Below are positions 1 through 8,753 of a stretch of 64,000 nucleotides of DNA, piece after piece. Under the pieces are notes generated by a model. The model saw nothing but the letters and a program-made list of their open reading frames with translations. It had not been told where the DNA came from and made no database searches. The stretch spans positions 62,001-126,000 of the forward strand of contig NZ_LDWR01000046.1 of NCBI RefSeq assembly GCF_001039005.1, read 5' to 3'. A program made the translations under genes and the position numbers. Source of the stretch: Burkholderia cepacia (GTDB lineage Bacteria; Pseudomonadota; Gammaproteobacteria; Burkholderiales; Burkholderiaceae). How positions within the stretch are numbered: position 1 is the first letter of the stretch; every line of letters starts with the position of its first letter.

Positions 1-1043
1 TCCAGCCCGTCGAGCAGCGCCTTGTGGAACGCGTCCGGATCCTGGATCTGCGGCGCGTGCCCGAGCGCCGGGAATTCGACCAGCTGCGCGCCGGGGATCG
101 CCGCCTGCGTGCGCTTCGCGAGTTCCGGATAGTGACCGAGCTTCGCGTGCACGTCGGGCGGCGCGACGTCCTTGCCGATCGCGGTCGTGTCCTTGTCGCC
201 GATCATGAGCAGCGTCGGCACGCGGATCGCACCGAGTTCGTAGACCACCGGCTGCGTGAGGATCATGTCGTAGATCAGCGCGGAGTTCCACGCGACCGCG
301 TCGCGACCGGCGCCGCGATACATCCCGGCAAGCATCTGCACCCAGCGCTCGTACGACGGTGACCACTTGCCCGCGTAATACGTCGACTGTTCGTAGCGGC
401 GGATGGCTTCGGCCGTCGTCTTCAGCTCACGCGCATACCAGTAGTCGACCGACAGCGGCGGCACGCCGAGCGCCTTCCAGTCCTCCAGGCCGATCGGGTT
501 CACGAGCACGAGCTGATCGGTCGCCTTCGGATACATCAGCGCATAGCGCATCGCGAGCATCCCGCCCGTCGAGTGCCCGACGATCGTCGCCGCTTTCACG
601 CCGATCGATTCCAGCAGCGCGTGCGTATTGCGCGCAAGCTGCTGGAAGCTGTACTGGTAGCGATCGGGTTTCGACGACTTGCAGAAGCCGATCTGGTCCG
701 GTGCGATCACGCGATAGCCGGCGCGTGTCAGCACGCCGATCGTGTCTTCCCAGGTCCCCGCGCAGAAGTTCTTGCCGTGCAGCAGCACGACGGTGCGGCC
801 GTTCGGGTGTGCCGGCTGCACGTCCATGTACGTCATCTCGAGGGTTTCGCGCTGCGATGTGAACGCGTAGCGATGCACGGGCTCCGGGTAGTCGAAGCCT
901 TCCAGCCGCGGGCCGTACACCGGCCCGTCGTTGCCGGCGGGCACCGGGGCGGCCTCTGCCGCGGAGGTCGCACATGCGAAGGCAATGCCCGCGCCAAACA
1001 GGGCAGCGCGCGCGACAGACAACAACTTGCAAATCGGAAGCAT
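1..1043 (-). CDS. Exported alpha/beta hydrolase, C-terminal end cut by window edge
   Basis: The reading frame stays open from an ATG at 1043 to the window edge (about 347 codons), so the stop lies outside. The first ~30 residues look like a signal peptide ending in Ala-rich sequence. The hydrolase fold is shown by an oxyanion-type HGKNF at about residues 89-93, the nucleophile elbow GHSTGG (Ser158) and a late GHAP that would carry the catalytic His. The family includes epoxide hydrolases, haloperoxidases and esterases; the sequence alone does not show the substrate. It is divergent from pdxY. Product class is solid, activity unknown. Confidence 0.85.
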   Translation of the reverse strand, partial: MLPICKLLSVARAALFGAGIAFACATSAAEAAPVPAGNDGPVYGPRLEGFDYPEPVHRYAFTSQRETLEMTYMDVQPAHPNGRTVVLLHGKNFCAGTWEDTIGVLTRAGYRVIAPDQIGFCKSSKPDRYQYSFQQLARNTHALLESIGVKAATIVGHSTGGMLAMRYALMYPKATDQLVLVNPIGLEDWKALGVPPLSVDYWYARELKTTAEAIRRYEQSTYYAGKWSPSYERWVQMLAGMYRGAGRDAVAWNSALIYDMILTQPVVYELGAIRVPTLLMIGDKDTTAIGKDVAPPDVHAKLGHYPELAKRTQAAIPGAQLVEFPALGHAPQIQDPDAFHKALLDGL

Positions 1044-1214
1044 GGCGGTCACGGTGATTGGAAACGCACGCGGGCAGCCGGACGGCGCCGCGCCCCGCGA
1101 TTCTACGCGGTCGCGTGACGACGGCGCGCAACACCGGCGCCGCGCGACTTCCGCGTGCGCGACGAACTCGGGTATCGTGTGACGTGACCCTGAAACGCGT
1201 GCAGGCGAATTCCC

Positions 1215-2075
1215 ATGAAAAACGTCCTCAGCATTCAGTCGCACGTCATCTACGGCCATGCCGGCAACAGTGCGGCCGTGTTTCCGATGCAACGCCTCGG
1301 CGTCAACGTCTGGCCGCTCAATACCGTCCAGCTGTCGAATCACATGCAGTACGGCCACTGGGCCGGCAGCGCGATCGATGCCGCGAAGATGGAACAGCTC
1401 GTCGACGGCATCGCCGCGATCGGCGCGCTCAAGCGCTGCGACGCCGTGCTGTCCGGTTTCCTCGGTTCGCCGCCGCAGGCGCGTGCGGCAGCCGAGATCG
1501 TGCGCACGGTGAAGGCGATGAATCCGAACGCGTGGTACTTCTGCGATCCGGCAATGGGCCAGACGGGCGGCATCCGGCCCGAACCCGGCGTCGAGGAATA
1601 CATGGTCCAGGAGATGCCGGCGCTCGCGGACGGCATGTCGCCCAACCACACCGAACTGCAGAAACTCGCCGGGCGGCGCATCGAAACCGTCGCCGAAGCC
1701 GTCGACGCATGCCGCACGCTGATCCGCCGCGGCCCGCAGATCATCCTCGTCAAGCACCTGCACGACCGCAACAGCCCAGCCGATCGTTTCAACATGCTCG
1801 CCGTCACTGAAACCGAGGCGTGGATCGGCCAGCGTCCGCTGTACGCGTTTCCGCGCCATCCGGTCGGCGTCGGCGACCTGACCAGCGCGATCTTCGTCGC
1901 GTGCCGGCTGCGCGGCGACTCCGTGCGCGCCGCGTTCGAGCACACACTCGCAGCCGTGCACGCGGTCGTGAAGGCCACCTACGACGCGCGCCGCTACGAG
2001 CTCGAACTCGTCGCCGCGCAGGACGAAATCGCGCGCCCGAGCGAATGGTTCGGCGCGTGGGTGACGGACGCCTGA
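1215..2075 (+). CDS. pdxY: Pyridoxal/pyridoxamine kinase PdxY
   Basis: A 286-residue ribokinase-superfamily kinase that phosphorylates pyridoxal with ATP in the vitamin B6 salvage pathway (cytoplasm). The N-terminus MKNVLSIQSHVIYGHAGNSA is typical of PdxY, with the substrate-binding SxxxxGxxGN pattern, and the anion-hole/catalytic GVGD is at about residue 220. Length matches the family. It starts at an ATG 14 bases after an AGG-like stretch. It stands alone, divergent from the hydrolase at 1043; the de novo B6 gene pdxJ is elsewhere in this window (34.1 kb), so both salvage and synthesis are present. Confidence 0.95.
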   Translation: MKNVLSIQSHVIYGHAGNSAAVFPMQRLGVNVWPLNTVQLSNHMQYGHWAGSAIDAAKMEQLVDGIAAIGALKRCDAVLSGFLGSPPQARAAAEIVRTVKAMNPNAWYFCDPAMGQTGGIRPEPGVEEYMVQEMPALADGMSPNHTELQKLAGRRIETVAEAVDACRTLIRRGPQIILVKHLHDRNSPADRFNMLAVTETEAWIGQRPLYAFPRHPVGVGDLTSAIFVACRLRGDSVRAAFEHTLAAVHAVVKATYDARRYELELVAAQDEIARPSEWFGAWVTDA

Positions 2076-2343
2076 CGCGTCGGCACCGCCCGCCGTTTCA
2101 TCGGCGCATAGCGCGCGCCGCCCCGCTTTCCCGACCTGCCCCTTCTTCACGTCGCCGTTGGCGATACGCATCCCGATGCGGCTTCGACGCGGATGCAAAC
2201 GTTTCCGGACTTCACATGAATGACACCGATTTCTCGCTATGCTCGCGGCGGCACAAACTGGCGCAGCCGCATCCTGCGACCCGGGCGCGCCCTTCCCGTA
2301 GGCCCCGCCAATCGGCTCCCCCCTTTATCACACGATAACGACC

Positions 2344-4488
2344 ATGACCCGATCGAACCGTCGTGACTTCCTGCGCGTCGCCGCCGGCACTGCCGGCGCC
2401 GCCGCGCTGAACCTGTTTCCGCCCGTGATCCGCGATGCGCTCGCGATTCCCGCGAACCGCCGCACCGGCACGATCCGCGACATCGAACACATCGTGATTC
2501 TGATGCAGGAGAATCGCTCGTTCGACCACTACTTCGGCACGATGCGCGGTGTCCGCGGCTTCGGCGATCCGCGCCCGCTGCGCCTCGCGAACGGCAAGTC
2601 GGTGTTCCACCAGCCGGTCGGCCCGGCCGAACTGCTGCCGTTCCACCCGGGCGCGGACAAGCTCGGCCTGCAGTTCCTGCAGGACCTGCCGCACGGCTGG
2701 CAGGACATGCATGCCGCATGGAACAAAGGCCGCTACGACCAGTGGGTGCCGAACAAGGGCACCACGACGATGGCGTACCTGAAACGCGACGACATCCCGT
2801 TCCACTACCAGCTCGCCGACGCGTTCACGATCTGCGACGCGTACCACTGCGCGATCCCGAGCTCGACCGACCCGAACCGCTACTACATGTGGACCGGCTA
2901 CGTCGGCAACGACGGCACGGGCGGCGGCCCGGTGCTCGGCAACGAGGAAAAGGGCTACGCCTGGACGACCTATCCGGAAGTGCTCGAGCAGGCCGGCGTG
3001 TCGTGGAAGATCTACCAGGACATCGGCACGGGGCTCGACGCGAACGGCTCGTGGGGCTGGACGCAGAACCCGTACATCGGCAACTACGGCGACAACTCGC
3101 TGCTCTACTTCAACCAGTACCGCACCGCGCTGCCCGGCACGCCGCTGTACGACAAGGCGCGCACCGGCACCAACATCAGCGCGGGCGGCACGCTGTTCGA
3201 CGTGCTGCAGCAGGACGTGAAGAACGGCACGCTGCCGCAGGTGTCGTGGATCTGCGCGCCGGAAGCGTATTCCGAGCACCCGAACTGGCCCGCGAACTAC
3301 GGCGCGTGGTACATCGAGCAGGTGCTGCAGGCGCTGGTGTCGAATCCCGAGGTGTGGAGCAAGACCGCGCTGTTCATCACGTACGACGAAAACGACGGCT
3401 TCTTCGACCACGTGCAGCCGCCGTTCGCGCCGCAGTCGCGCGACAACGGGCTGTCGACCGTCGCGACGACCAACGAGGTGTTCGCCGGCGACGCGTCGCA
3501 CATGGCCGGCCCGTACGGGCTCGGGCCGCGCGTGCCGATGCTGGTCGTGTCGCCGTGGACCAAGGGCGGCTGGGTCTGCTCGCAGACCTTCGATCACACC
3601 TCGCTGCTGCAATTCATCGAGGCACGCTTCGGCGCGCAGCATGCGGTCGCGGCGGCGAACGTGTCGCCGTGGCGCCGCACGGTGTGCGGCAACCTGACGT
3701 CCGCGTTCGACTTCTCGACACCCGACGCAAGCTGGCCGCAGCTCCCGGACACGAGCGGCTACGCGCCGCCCGACCGCACCCGGCACCCCGACTACATCCC
3801 GGTCCCGCCGGTCGTCCAGCATCTGCCGAAGCAGGAGCACGGCCTGCGTCCGGCGCGCGCGCTGCCGTACGAACTGTTCGTGCACGGGCGGATCGACGAC
3901 GCGAGCGGCCAGTTCCGGCTGACCTTCGCGAACACCGGCACCGCGGGCGCGGCGTTCCAGGTCCAGGCGCGCAACCGCGCCGACGGCCCGTGGGCATATA
4001 CGGTCGACGCCGGCAAGCGGCTGTCCGACACGTGGAGCCCTGCGCCGTCGCTCGGCCTGTACGACCTCGACGTGTACGGCCCGAACGGCTTCTACTGCCA
4101 CTTCCGCAGCCCTGCCGCGTCGGCGGTCGGGCCGGCGAGCGTCAACCCCGAGGTGGTCTACGGCTACGACGTCGCGAACGGCAACATCACGCTGCGCCTG
4201 ATGAACCGCGGCCACCGGACGGTACGGCTCAAGGTGACGAACGCCTACGGCCACGGCCATGCGCGCGAGTTCGATCTCAAGCCGGGCACCCACGTCGACG
4301 ACTACTGGGACCTGCGCGGCAGCCACGGCTGGTACGACCTGACCATCAGCGACGGCAAGCCGCTCGGCTTCCAGCGCCGCTTCGCCGGCCACGTCGAGAC
4401 CGGCCGCCCGAGCACCAGCGATCCGCTGATCCGCACGACCGCGTCGCATCACGACGAGCAAGCCGCTTCGGACGTGCTGTCCGACTGA
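2344..4488 (+). CDS. plcN: Phosphocholine-specific (non-haemolytic type) phospholipase C, Tat-exported
   Basis: A 714-residue enzyme of the bacterial phospholipase C / acid phosphatase superfamily that cleaves phosphatidylcholine-type lipids outside the cytoplasm. A twin-arginine signal (SNRRDFLRV, residues 4-12) is followed by an Ala-rich hydrophobic stretch. The mature enzyme opens with the family motif HIVILMQENRSFDHYFG (metal site and catalytic region), then conserved blocks such as IPSSTDPNRYY and YDENDGFFDH. The last ~200 residues form the two C-terminal beta domains found in this family. No chaperone gene of the plcR type lies beside it. plcN is chosen over other paralogues from overall resemblance only. 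Confidence 0.88.
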   Translation: MTRSNRRDFLRVAAGTAGAAALNLFPPVIRDALAIPANRRTGTIRDIEHIVILMQENRSFDHYFGTMRGVRGFGDPRPLRLANGKSVFHQPVGPAELLPFHPGADKLGLQFLQDLPHGWQDMHAAWNKGRYDQWVPNKGTTTMAYLKRDDIPFHYQLADAFTICDAYHCAIPSSTDPNRYYMWTGYVGNDGTGGGPVLGNEEKGYAWTTYPEVLEQAGVSWKIYQDIGTGLDANGSWGWTQNPYIGNYGDNSLLYFNQYRTALPGTPLYDKARTGTNISAGGTLFDVLQQDVKNGTLPQVSWICAPEAYSEHPNWPANYGAWYIEQVLQALVSNPEVWSKTALFITYDENDGFFDHVQPPFAPQSRDNGLSTVATTNEVFAGDASHMAGPYGLGPRVPMLVVSPWTKGGWVCSQTFDHTSLLQFIEARFGAQHAVAAANVSPWRRTVCGNLTSAFDFSTPDASWPQLPDTSGYAPPDRTRHPDYIPVPPVVQHLPKQEHGLRPARALPYELFVHGRIDDASGQFRLTFANTGTAGAAFQVQARNRADGPWAYTVDAGKRLSDTWSPAPSLGLYDLDVYGPNGFYCHFRSPAASAVGPASVNPEVVYGYDVANGNITLRLMNRGHRTVRLKVTNAYGHGHAREFDLKPGTHVDDYWDLRGSHGWYDLTISDGKPLGFQRRFAGHVETGRPSTSDPLIRTTASHHDEQAASDVLSD

Positions 4489-4859
4489 CGGTATCCCCCA
4501 GCGCGGCGCGGCCCCGGCGGGTCGCGCCGCGCGTCTGCCCCGCGCCGTACCCCCTCCTCCCCGCCCGTTCCGTTCGCGACGGGAAACTCCCGATACCGGC
4601 CGCCACCGCACGCGCGGAAGCTATGCGCAAATCCTCACCGAATGCGCGGCAAATTGCCAAGACCCGTGCATATCGGCGACCTATATATCGAGGCGATCGG
4701 GGCTCTTCGCGGAGCCTGACGGGAGATTCTTCCGAGGCGCATGATGCCGACCTCCCCGCCCGATTCCGAGAAGCGGTCGAACCGCCCGCCCGTCGCACGC
4801 GCCCGGCTCGCACGAGCGCGTGCGGTACCCACTCGCAGGTATCGAACAAGAGGAACAAC
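4489..4859. other. Intergenic region between plcN and the ABC binding-protein gene
   Basis: 371 bases without a gene. Besides the hairpin at 4501-4532 it has an AT-rich patch around 4651-4690 that includes TTGCCA and TATATA, but they are 22 bases apart, so I do not call a promoter. The ribosome site for the next gene is the purine-rich stretch (AAGAGGAA) just before 4860. Confidence 0.6.
4501..4532 (+). terminator. Strong GC hairpin after plcN
   Basis: A perfect 10-bp stem (GCGCGGCGCG pairing with CGCGCCGCGC, 12-base loop) begins 13 bases after the plcN stop codon. There is no T-run after it, so it may be a 3' stabilising hairpin or a Rho-assisted end rather than a classical intrinsic terminator. 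Confidence 0.55.
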
Positions 4860-6008
4860 ATGAAATTCCGTCATTCCCTGCTGTCGGTGTCGATCGCATC
4901 CGCGCTTGCCCTCCTCTCGCAACAGGCCGCCTGGGCCGCCGACGCAACCGACGTGAAGGTCGGCTTCGCCGCGCCGCTCACGGGCGTGAACGCCGGCTAC
5001 GGCAAGGACCTGCAGAACGGCGTGCAGCTCGCGCTCGACGACGCCGCCGCGCAGAAGGTGCAGATCGCCGGCAAGCCCGTGCACTTCAATCTCGTCGTGC
5101 AGGACGACCAGGCCGACCCGCGCATCGGCGTGCAGGCCGCGCAGGCGCTCGTCGACCAGAACGTGTCGGTCGTGGTCGGCCACTTCAACTCGGGCACGAC
5201 GATTCCGGCGTCGGTCGTCTACGACAAGGCCGGCATTCCGGTGATCGACCCGGCCGCGACCAATCCGACACTGACGTCGCGCGGGCTCGCGAACATGTTC
5301 ATGGTGATCGCGACCGACGGGCAGAACGCCGGCAACGCGGGCAAGTACGCGGTCGACGTGACCAAGGCGAAGCGCATCGCGATCATCGACGACCGCACGG
5401 CGTTCGGCCAGGGCGAGGCAGACGAATTCGAGAAGGCCGTGAAGGCCGCCGGCGGCACGATCATCGGCCGCGAGTTCACCAGCAACCAGGCGGTCGACTT
5501 CCGCGCGCAGATCACGAGCCTGAAGGGCAAGAACCCCGACCTGATCTTTTTCGGCGGCCTCGATTCGCTCGCCGCGAACTTCATCAAGCAGATGCGCCAG
5601 CTCGGGCTGAACGCGCAGTTCGTCGGCGGCGGCGGCGTGAAGGACAACGAGTTCATCAAGATCGCGGGCCCGGCCGCCGAAGGCGCGATGGCGTGGGAAT
5701 ACGGCCAGCCGCTCGACGAGCTGCCGCAAGGCAAGGACTTCGAACAGCGCTTCAAGAAGCGCTTCGGCGTCGACGTGCTGTCGTATGCGCAGTTCGGCTA
5801 TGACGCGGCCTGGGCGGCGATCAAGGCGATGCAGGCGGCCGGCTCGACCGACCCGAAGGTCTATCGCCCGGCGCTCAAGAAGATCGACTTCGAAGGGGTC
5901 ACCGGCCGCATCTCGTTCGCGAACGACGGCTCGCTGAAGAGCGGGATGTCGACGCTGTACCAGGTGAAGAGCGGTGCGTGGAAGACGATCGTGACGAAGG
6001 GAGGCTGA
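4860..6008 (+). CDS. Branched-chain amino acid ABC transporter periplasmic binding protein (LivJ/LivK type)
   Basis: A 382-residue periplasmic binding protein of the leucine/isoleucine/valine family. Residues 1-26 form a Sec signal peptide ending AWA|AD. The mature start DVKVGFAAPLTG, the block GVVQAAQALVDQ-like GVQAAQALVDQNV, and IDPAATNPTLT are characteristic of the type I fold. I chose the ATG at 4860 because it has an AAGAGGAA site and gives a normal signal peptide; the same frame is open far upstream across plcN without coding character. No permease or ATPase genes are adjacent, so it is an orphan binding protein that must share a transporter encoded elsewhere. Confidence 0.93.
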   Translation: MKFRHSLLSVSIASALALLSQQAAWAADATDVKVGFAAPLTGVNAGYGKDLQNGVQLALDDAAAQKVQIAGKPVHFNLVVQDDQADPRIGVQAAQALVDQNVSVVVGHFNSGTTIPASVVYDKAGIPVIDPAATNPTLTSRGLANMFMVIATDGQNAGNAGKYAVDVTKAKRIAIIDDRTAFGQGEADEFEKAVKAAGGTIIGREFTSNQAVDFRAQITSLKGKNPDLIFFGGLDSLAANFIKQMRQLGLNAQFVGGGGVKDNEFIKIAGPAAEGAMAWEYGQPLDELPQGKDFEQRFKKRFGVDVLSYAQFGYDAAWAAIKAMQAAGSTDPKVYRPALKKIDFEGVTGRISFANDGSLKSGMSTLYQVKSGAWKTIVTKGG

Positions 6009-6029
6009 TCGGCTTATCGATGCGGCGGC

Positions 6030-6056
6030 GGCCGGCGGCGGTAACGCCGCCCGGCC
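6030..6056. terminator. Hairpin between convergent genes
   Basis: A GC-only stem (GGCCGGCGGCG against CGCCGCCCGGCC, one bulged base, GTAA loop) sits 22 bases after the binding-protein stop and before the convergent regulator gene. No T-run on either strand. Confidence 0.5.
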
Positions 6057-6152
6057 CCGCGGATCGACGAAGGCACATCGATCTCGTATGACGACTGATA
6101 TTCAGGCGATCCGGCGAGGCCAGCGGCAACGCAGGCCGCTCAGCCCGGCGCG

Positions 6153-6914
6153 TCAGCTGGCCTGCGTGTCGCGCTCGGCTTCGGCCGCCTCGTGCGCGCG
6201 GCGCAGCCGCTCGCGGCTGTTGGTGAGGTGCGTGCGCATTGCCGCGCGTGCGGCCTCCGGGTCGTGGCGCGCGATCGCCTCGTAGATATCCTCGTGCTCG
6301 TGGTTCAGCCGGCCGACATAACGCTCGAGATCGTCGCCGGCGAAGCGCGCCGAATTCACGCGCGTACGCGGGATGATCGACGTGCCGAGCTGCGTCATGA
6401 TGTCGACGAAATAGCGGTTGCCGGTGGACTGCGCGATCTGCAGGTGGAACTGGAAGTCGAGCTGCGCCGTGTCGCGGCCGCCGCCCGCGCCCGTCGCGAT
6501 CGCGTCGAGCGCGCGCCGCAGCGCGGCGAGGTCGGTATCGTTCGCGCGCTGCGCGGCCAGGCTCGCGCACTCGCTCTCGAGGCTGATGCGCAGCTCCAGC
6601 ACCGCGAGCACGTCGCGCAGCGTCGTGATCGTCGCGGGATCGATGCCGAGCGTCTGGCGGCGCGACGGCTCCAGCACGAAGCTGCCGATGCCGTGGCGCG
6701 TTTCGACGAGGCCGCTCGCCTGCATCCGCGAGATCGCCTCGCGCACAACCGTCCGGCTCACGCCCTGCGCCGCCATGACTTCGGTTTCGGTCGGCAGCTT
6801 GTCGCCGGGACGCAGCGTGCCGTTTTCGATCTGCGCGGTCAGCGCGTCGACGACATCTTGTGCGAGGCTGCGTGCGCGACGGCGCGGCGCTGCGGGAAAC
6901 GTAGGCACGGACAT
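6153..6914 (-). CDS. FadR-subfamily GntR transcriptional regulator of the glucarate gene
   Basis: 253 residues with an N-terminal winged helix (about residues 15-80, including LPTETEVMAAQGVSRTVVRE) and a C-terminal all-helical FCD ligand domain (about 95-235) with His residues in LDFQFHLQIA and LNHEHEDIYEA that in this family bind metal and effector. It is divergent from glucarate dehydratase, and a 15-bp near-palindrome lies between them at the gudD promoter, so it most likely represses gudD until a sugar acid is present. The specific effector (glucarate or galactarate, or a derived keto-acid) is inferred from the neighbour. Confidence 0.9.
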   Translation of the reverse strand: MSVPTFPAAPRRRARSLAQDVVDALTAQIENGTLRPGDKLPTETEVMAAQGVSRTVVREAISRMQASGLVETRHGIGSFVLEPSRRQTLGIDPATITTLRDVLAVLELRISLESECASLAAQRANDTDLAALRRALDAIATGAGGGRDTAQLDFQFHLQIAQSTGNRYFVDIMTQLGTSIIPRTRVNSARFAGDDLERYVGRLNHEHEDIYEAIARHDPEAARAAMRTHLTNSRERLRRAHEAAEAERDTQAS

Positions 6915-6970
6915 GAGGCCGGTTCCTTTTTGAATGATCGTAATATGTGGGCCGAGGGTTTACGCGGGGT

Positions 6971-6999
6971 TTGAGCGAAAGCCGATGATTCATTATACT
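6971..6999 (+). promoter_or_regulatory. Predicted sigma-70 promoter for gudD
   Basis: TTGAGC (6971-6976), a 17-base spacer, and TATACT (6994-6999). Spacing is ideal and each hexamer differs from consensus by one or two bases. Expected transcription start is near 7006, immediately before the palindrome at 7008. Confidence 0.65.
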
Positions 7000-7007
7000 G
7001 CGTCACA

Positions 7008-7022
7008 AGTCATCCGACGACT
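7008..7022. promoter_or_regulatory. Predicted operator for the FadR-type regulator
   Basis: AGTCATCCGACGACT is a near-perfect 15-bp palindrome (AGTCRTC-S-GAYGACT) lying at the expected start of gudD transcription. That position suits repression by blocking initiation or early elongation. Assignment to the adjacent regulator is inference. Confidence 0.6.
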
Positions 7023-7276
7023 GATGATCGATGCACAGATCTCCTGTCGACTCAAGCCGGCATTTCAGCGCCTGCCCGGTCCCATGCCTTACGATCAGCC
7101 AGCGTTCGCGTTCCGCGCTCCGCTGGTTCGGTTGTCGCTTCCACCCCGTTCCGGGTTGCTGTCGACATGCAGGCCTTGCGCGCCGCGCACGTCGGTTGTC
7201 GAATGATCGCACCTCCCGCCGCGCGCGGCAAAGCTTTTGCCGCACGGCATTGCCCACCCTTTCGCCATCGCCGCCC

Positions 7277-8629
7277 ATGAACGCCGTCACTGCCTCGCCT
7301 TCCCACGACACGCCGCGTATCGTCGACCTGCAAGCGATTCCGGTCGCCGGCCACGACAGCATGCTGCTCAACCTGAGCGGCGCGCACGGTCCGTTCTTCA
7401 CCCGCAACCTCGTGATCCTGAAGGACAGCGCGGGCCGGACCGGCGTCGGCGAAGTGCCGGGCGGCGAAAGCATCCGCCGCACGCTCGACGACGCGCGTGC
7501 GCTCGTCGTCGGCCAGCCGGTCGGCAATTACCACGCGGTGCTCAACGACGTGCGGCGCACCTTCGCCGACCGCGACGCGAGCGGCCGCGGGCTGCAGACC
7601 TTCGACCTGCGCACGACGATCCACGCGGTCACCGCGCTCGAAGCCGCGCTGCTCGACCTGCTCGGCCAGCACCTCGGCGTGCCGGTTGCCGCGCTGCTCG
7701 GCGAGGGCCAGCAGCGCGAGCGCGTCGAGATGCTCGGTTACCTGTTCTACATCGGCGACCGCACGAAGACTGCCCTGTCCTATCGCGACGGCAGCGGCGC
7801 GACCGACGACTGGACGCGTGTGCGCGACGAGCCGGCGCTGACGCCCGACGCGGTCGTGCGGCTCGCCGAGGCCGCGCATGCGCGCTACGGCTTCAACGAC
7901 TTCAAGCTGAAGGGCGGCGTGTTCGAAGGCGCCAGCGAGATCGAGGCCGTGACGGCGCTCGCCGAACGCTTCCCCGATGCGCGCGTGACGCTCGATCCGA
8001 ACGGCGCGTGGTCGCTCGACGAGGCCGTGCGGCTGTGCCGCGACCAGCATCACGTGCTCGCCTATGCGGAAGATCCGTGCGGCGCGGAGAACGGTTACTC
8101 GGGCCGCGAGGTGATGGCCGAATTCCGCCGCGCGACGGGGCTGCCGACGGCGACCAACATGATCGCGACCGACTGGCGGCAGATGGGCCACGCGGTGCAG
8201 TTGCAGGCCGTCGACATCCCGCTCGCCGATCCGCACTTCTGGACGATGCAGGGCTCGGTGCGCGTCGCGCAGATGTGCCGCGACTGGGGCCTCACGTGGG
8301 GCTCGCATTCGAACAACCACTTCGACGTGTCGCTCGCGATGTTCACGCATGTCGCGGCCGCCGCACCGGGTCAGGTCACCGCGATCGACACGCACTGGAT
8401 CTGGCAGGACGGCGAACGGCTGACGCGCGAGCCGCTGAAGATCGAGAATGGGCTGGTGGAAGTGCCGAAGCGGCCGGGGCTCGGCGTCGACATCGACATG
8501 GACGCCGTTGCGGTCGCGCACGAGCTGTACAAGCAGCACGGCCTCGGCGCCCGCGATGATGCGGCGGCCATGCAGTATCTGATTCCGGGGTGGACGTTCA
8601 ACAACAAGCGCCCTTGCCTCGTGCGTTAA
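7277..8629 (+). CDS. gudD: Glucarate dehydratase
   Basis: 450 residues, very close in length and sequence to enterobacterial GudD. It belongs to the mandelate racemase subgroup of the enolase superfamily and dehydrates D-glucarate (and L-idarate) to 5-keto-4-deoxyglucarate in the cytoplasm. Visible family blocks are IPVAGHDSMLLNLSGAH near the N-terminus, the KLKGG lysine motif, metal ligands in DPNGAWS and AEDPCG, TNMIATDW, and the catalytic His in GSHSNNHFD. The C-terminus GWTFNNKRPCLVR is diagnostic. No aldolase or glucarate transporter gene is adjacent in this window. Confidence 0.96.
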   Translation: MNAVTASPSHDTPRIVDLQAIPVAGHDSMLLNLSGAHGPFFTRNLVILKDSAGRTGVGEVPGGESIRRTLDDARALVVGQPVGNYHAVLNDVRRTFADRDASGRGLQTFDLRTTIHAVTALEAALLDLLGQHLGVPVAALLGEGQQRERVEMLGYLFYIGDRTKTALSYRDGSGATDDWTRVRDEPALTPDAVVRLAEAAHARYGFNDFKLKGGVFEGASEIEAVTALAERFPDARVTLDPNGAWSLDEAVRLCRDQHHVLAYAEDPCGAENGYSGREVMAEFRRATGLPTATNMIATDWRQMGHAVQLQAVDIPLADPHFWTMQGSVRVAQMCRDWGLTWGSHSNNHFDVSLAMFTHVAAAAPGQVTAIDTHWIWQDGERLTREPLKIENGLVEVPKRPGLGVDIDMDAVAVAHELYKQHGLGARDDAAAMQYLIPGWTFNNKRPCLVR

Positions 8630-8639
8630 GCACCGGACA

Positions 8640-8664
8640 GACCGGGCGGCAAGGTCGCCCGGTC
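8640..8664 (+). terminator. Hairpin after gudD
   Basis: GACCGGGCG pairs perfectly with CGCCCGGTC around a 7-base loop, 11 bases after the gudD stop. It lacks a T-run, like other hairpins in this GC-rich sequence. Confidence 0.55.
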
Positions 8665-8697
8665 ACGTCTGGCTGGCCGCGCATGGCGGGCCGGATC

Positions 8698-8753
8698 TAG
8701 TCGGTCGCGCCTGCCCGGCCAGACCTAGCCGGCCGCACCTACCCGGCCAGCCC
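8698..8753. repeat. Two 28-bp imperfect tandem repeats
   Basis: Bases 8698-8725 and 8726-8753 are head-to-tail copies that differ at five positions; each begins TAG-CGG and ends CCCGGCCAG-CC. A more degenerate third unit may precede them. The second copy runs into the 3' end of the DUF2214-type gene. Confidence 0.6.

Larger units (their letters stand above)
6915..7276. other. Divergent control region between the GntR regulator and gudD
   Basis: 362 bases without a gene. It holds the gudD promoter (6971-6999) and operator (7008-7022), listed separately, leaving a leader of about 270 bases before the gudD ATG. The region 6931-7000 is clearly AT-rich compared with flanking DNA. I see no convincing small ORF in the leader; the gudD frame is open upstream but the known family N-terminus begins at 7277. 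Confidence 0.6.

Noticed and set aside
2212..4611. 799-codon open frame antisense to plcN
   Set aside because: Composition is Arg/Val/Ala-rich with no motif, and plcN on the other strand is certain.
4651..4690. Promoter from TTGCCA and TATATA before the binding-protein gene
   Set aside because: The 22-base spacing is too long for sigma-70.
8640..8753. GC-rich repeats as a CRISPR array
   Set aside because: Only two adjacent units without spacers and no cas genes in the window.
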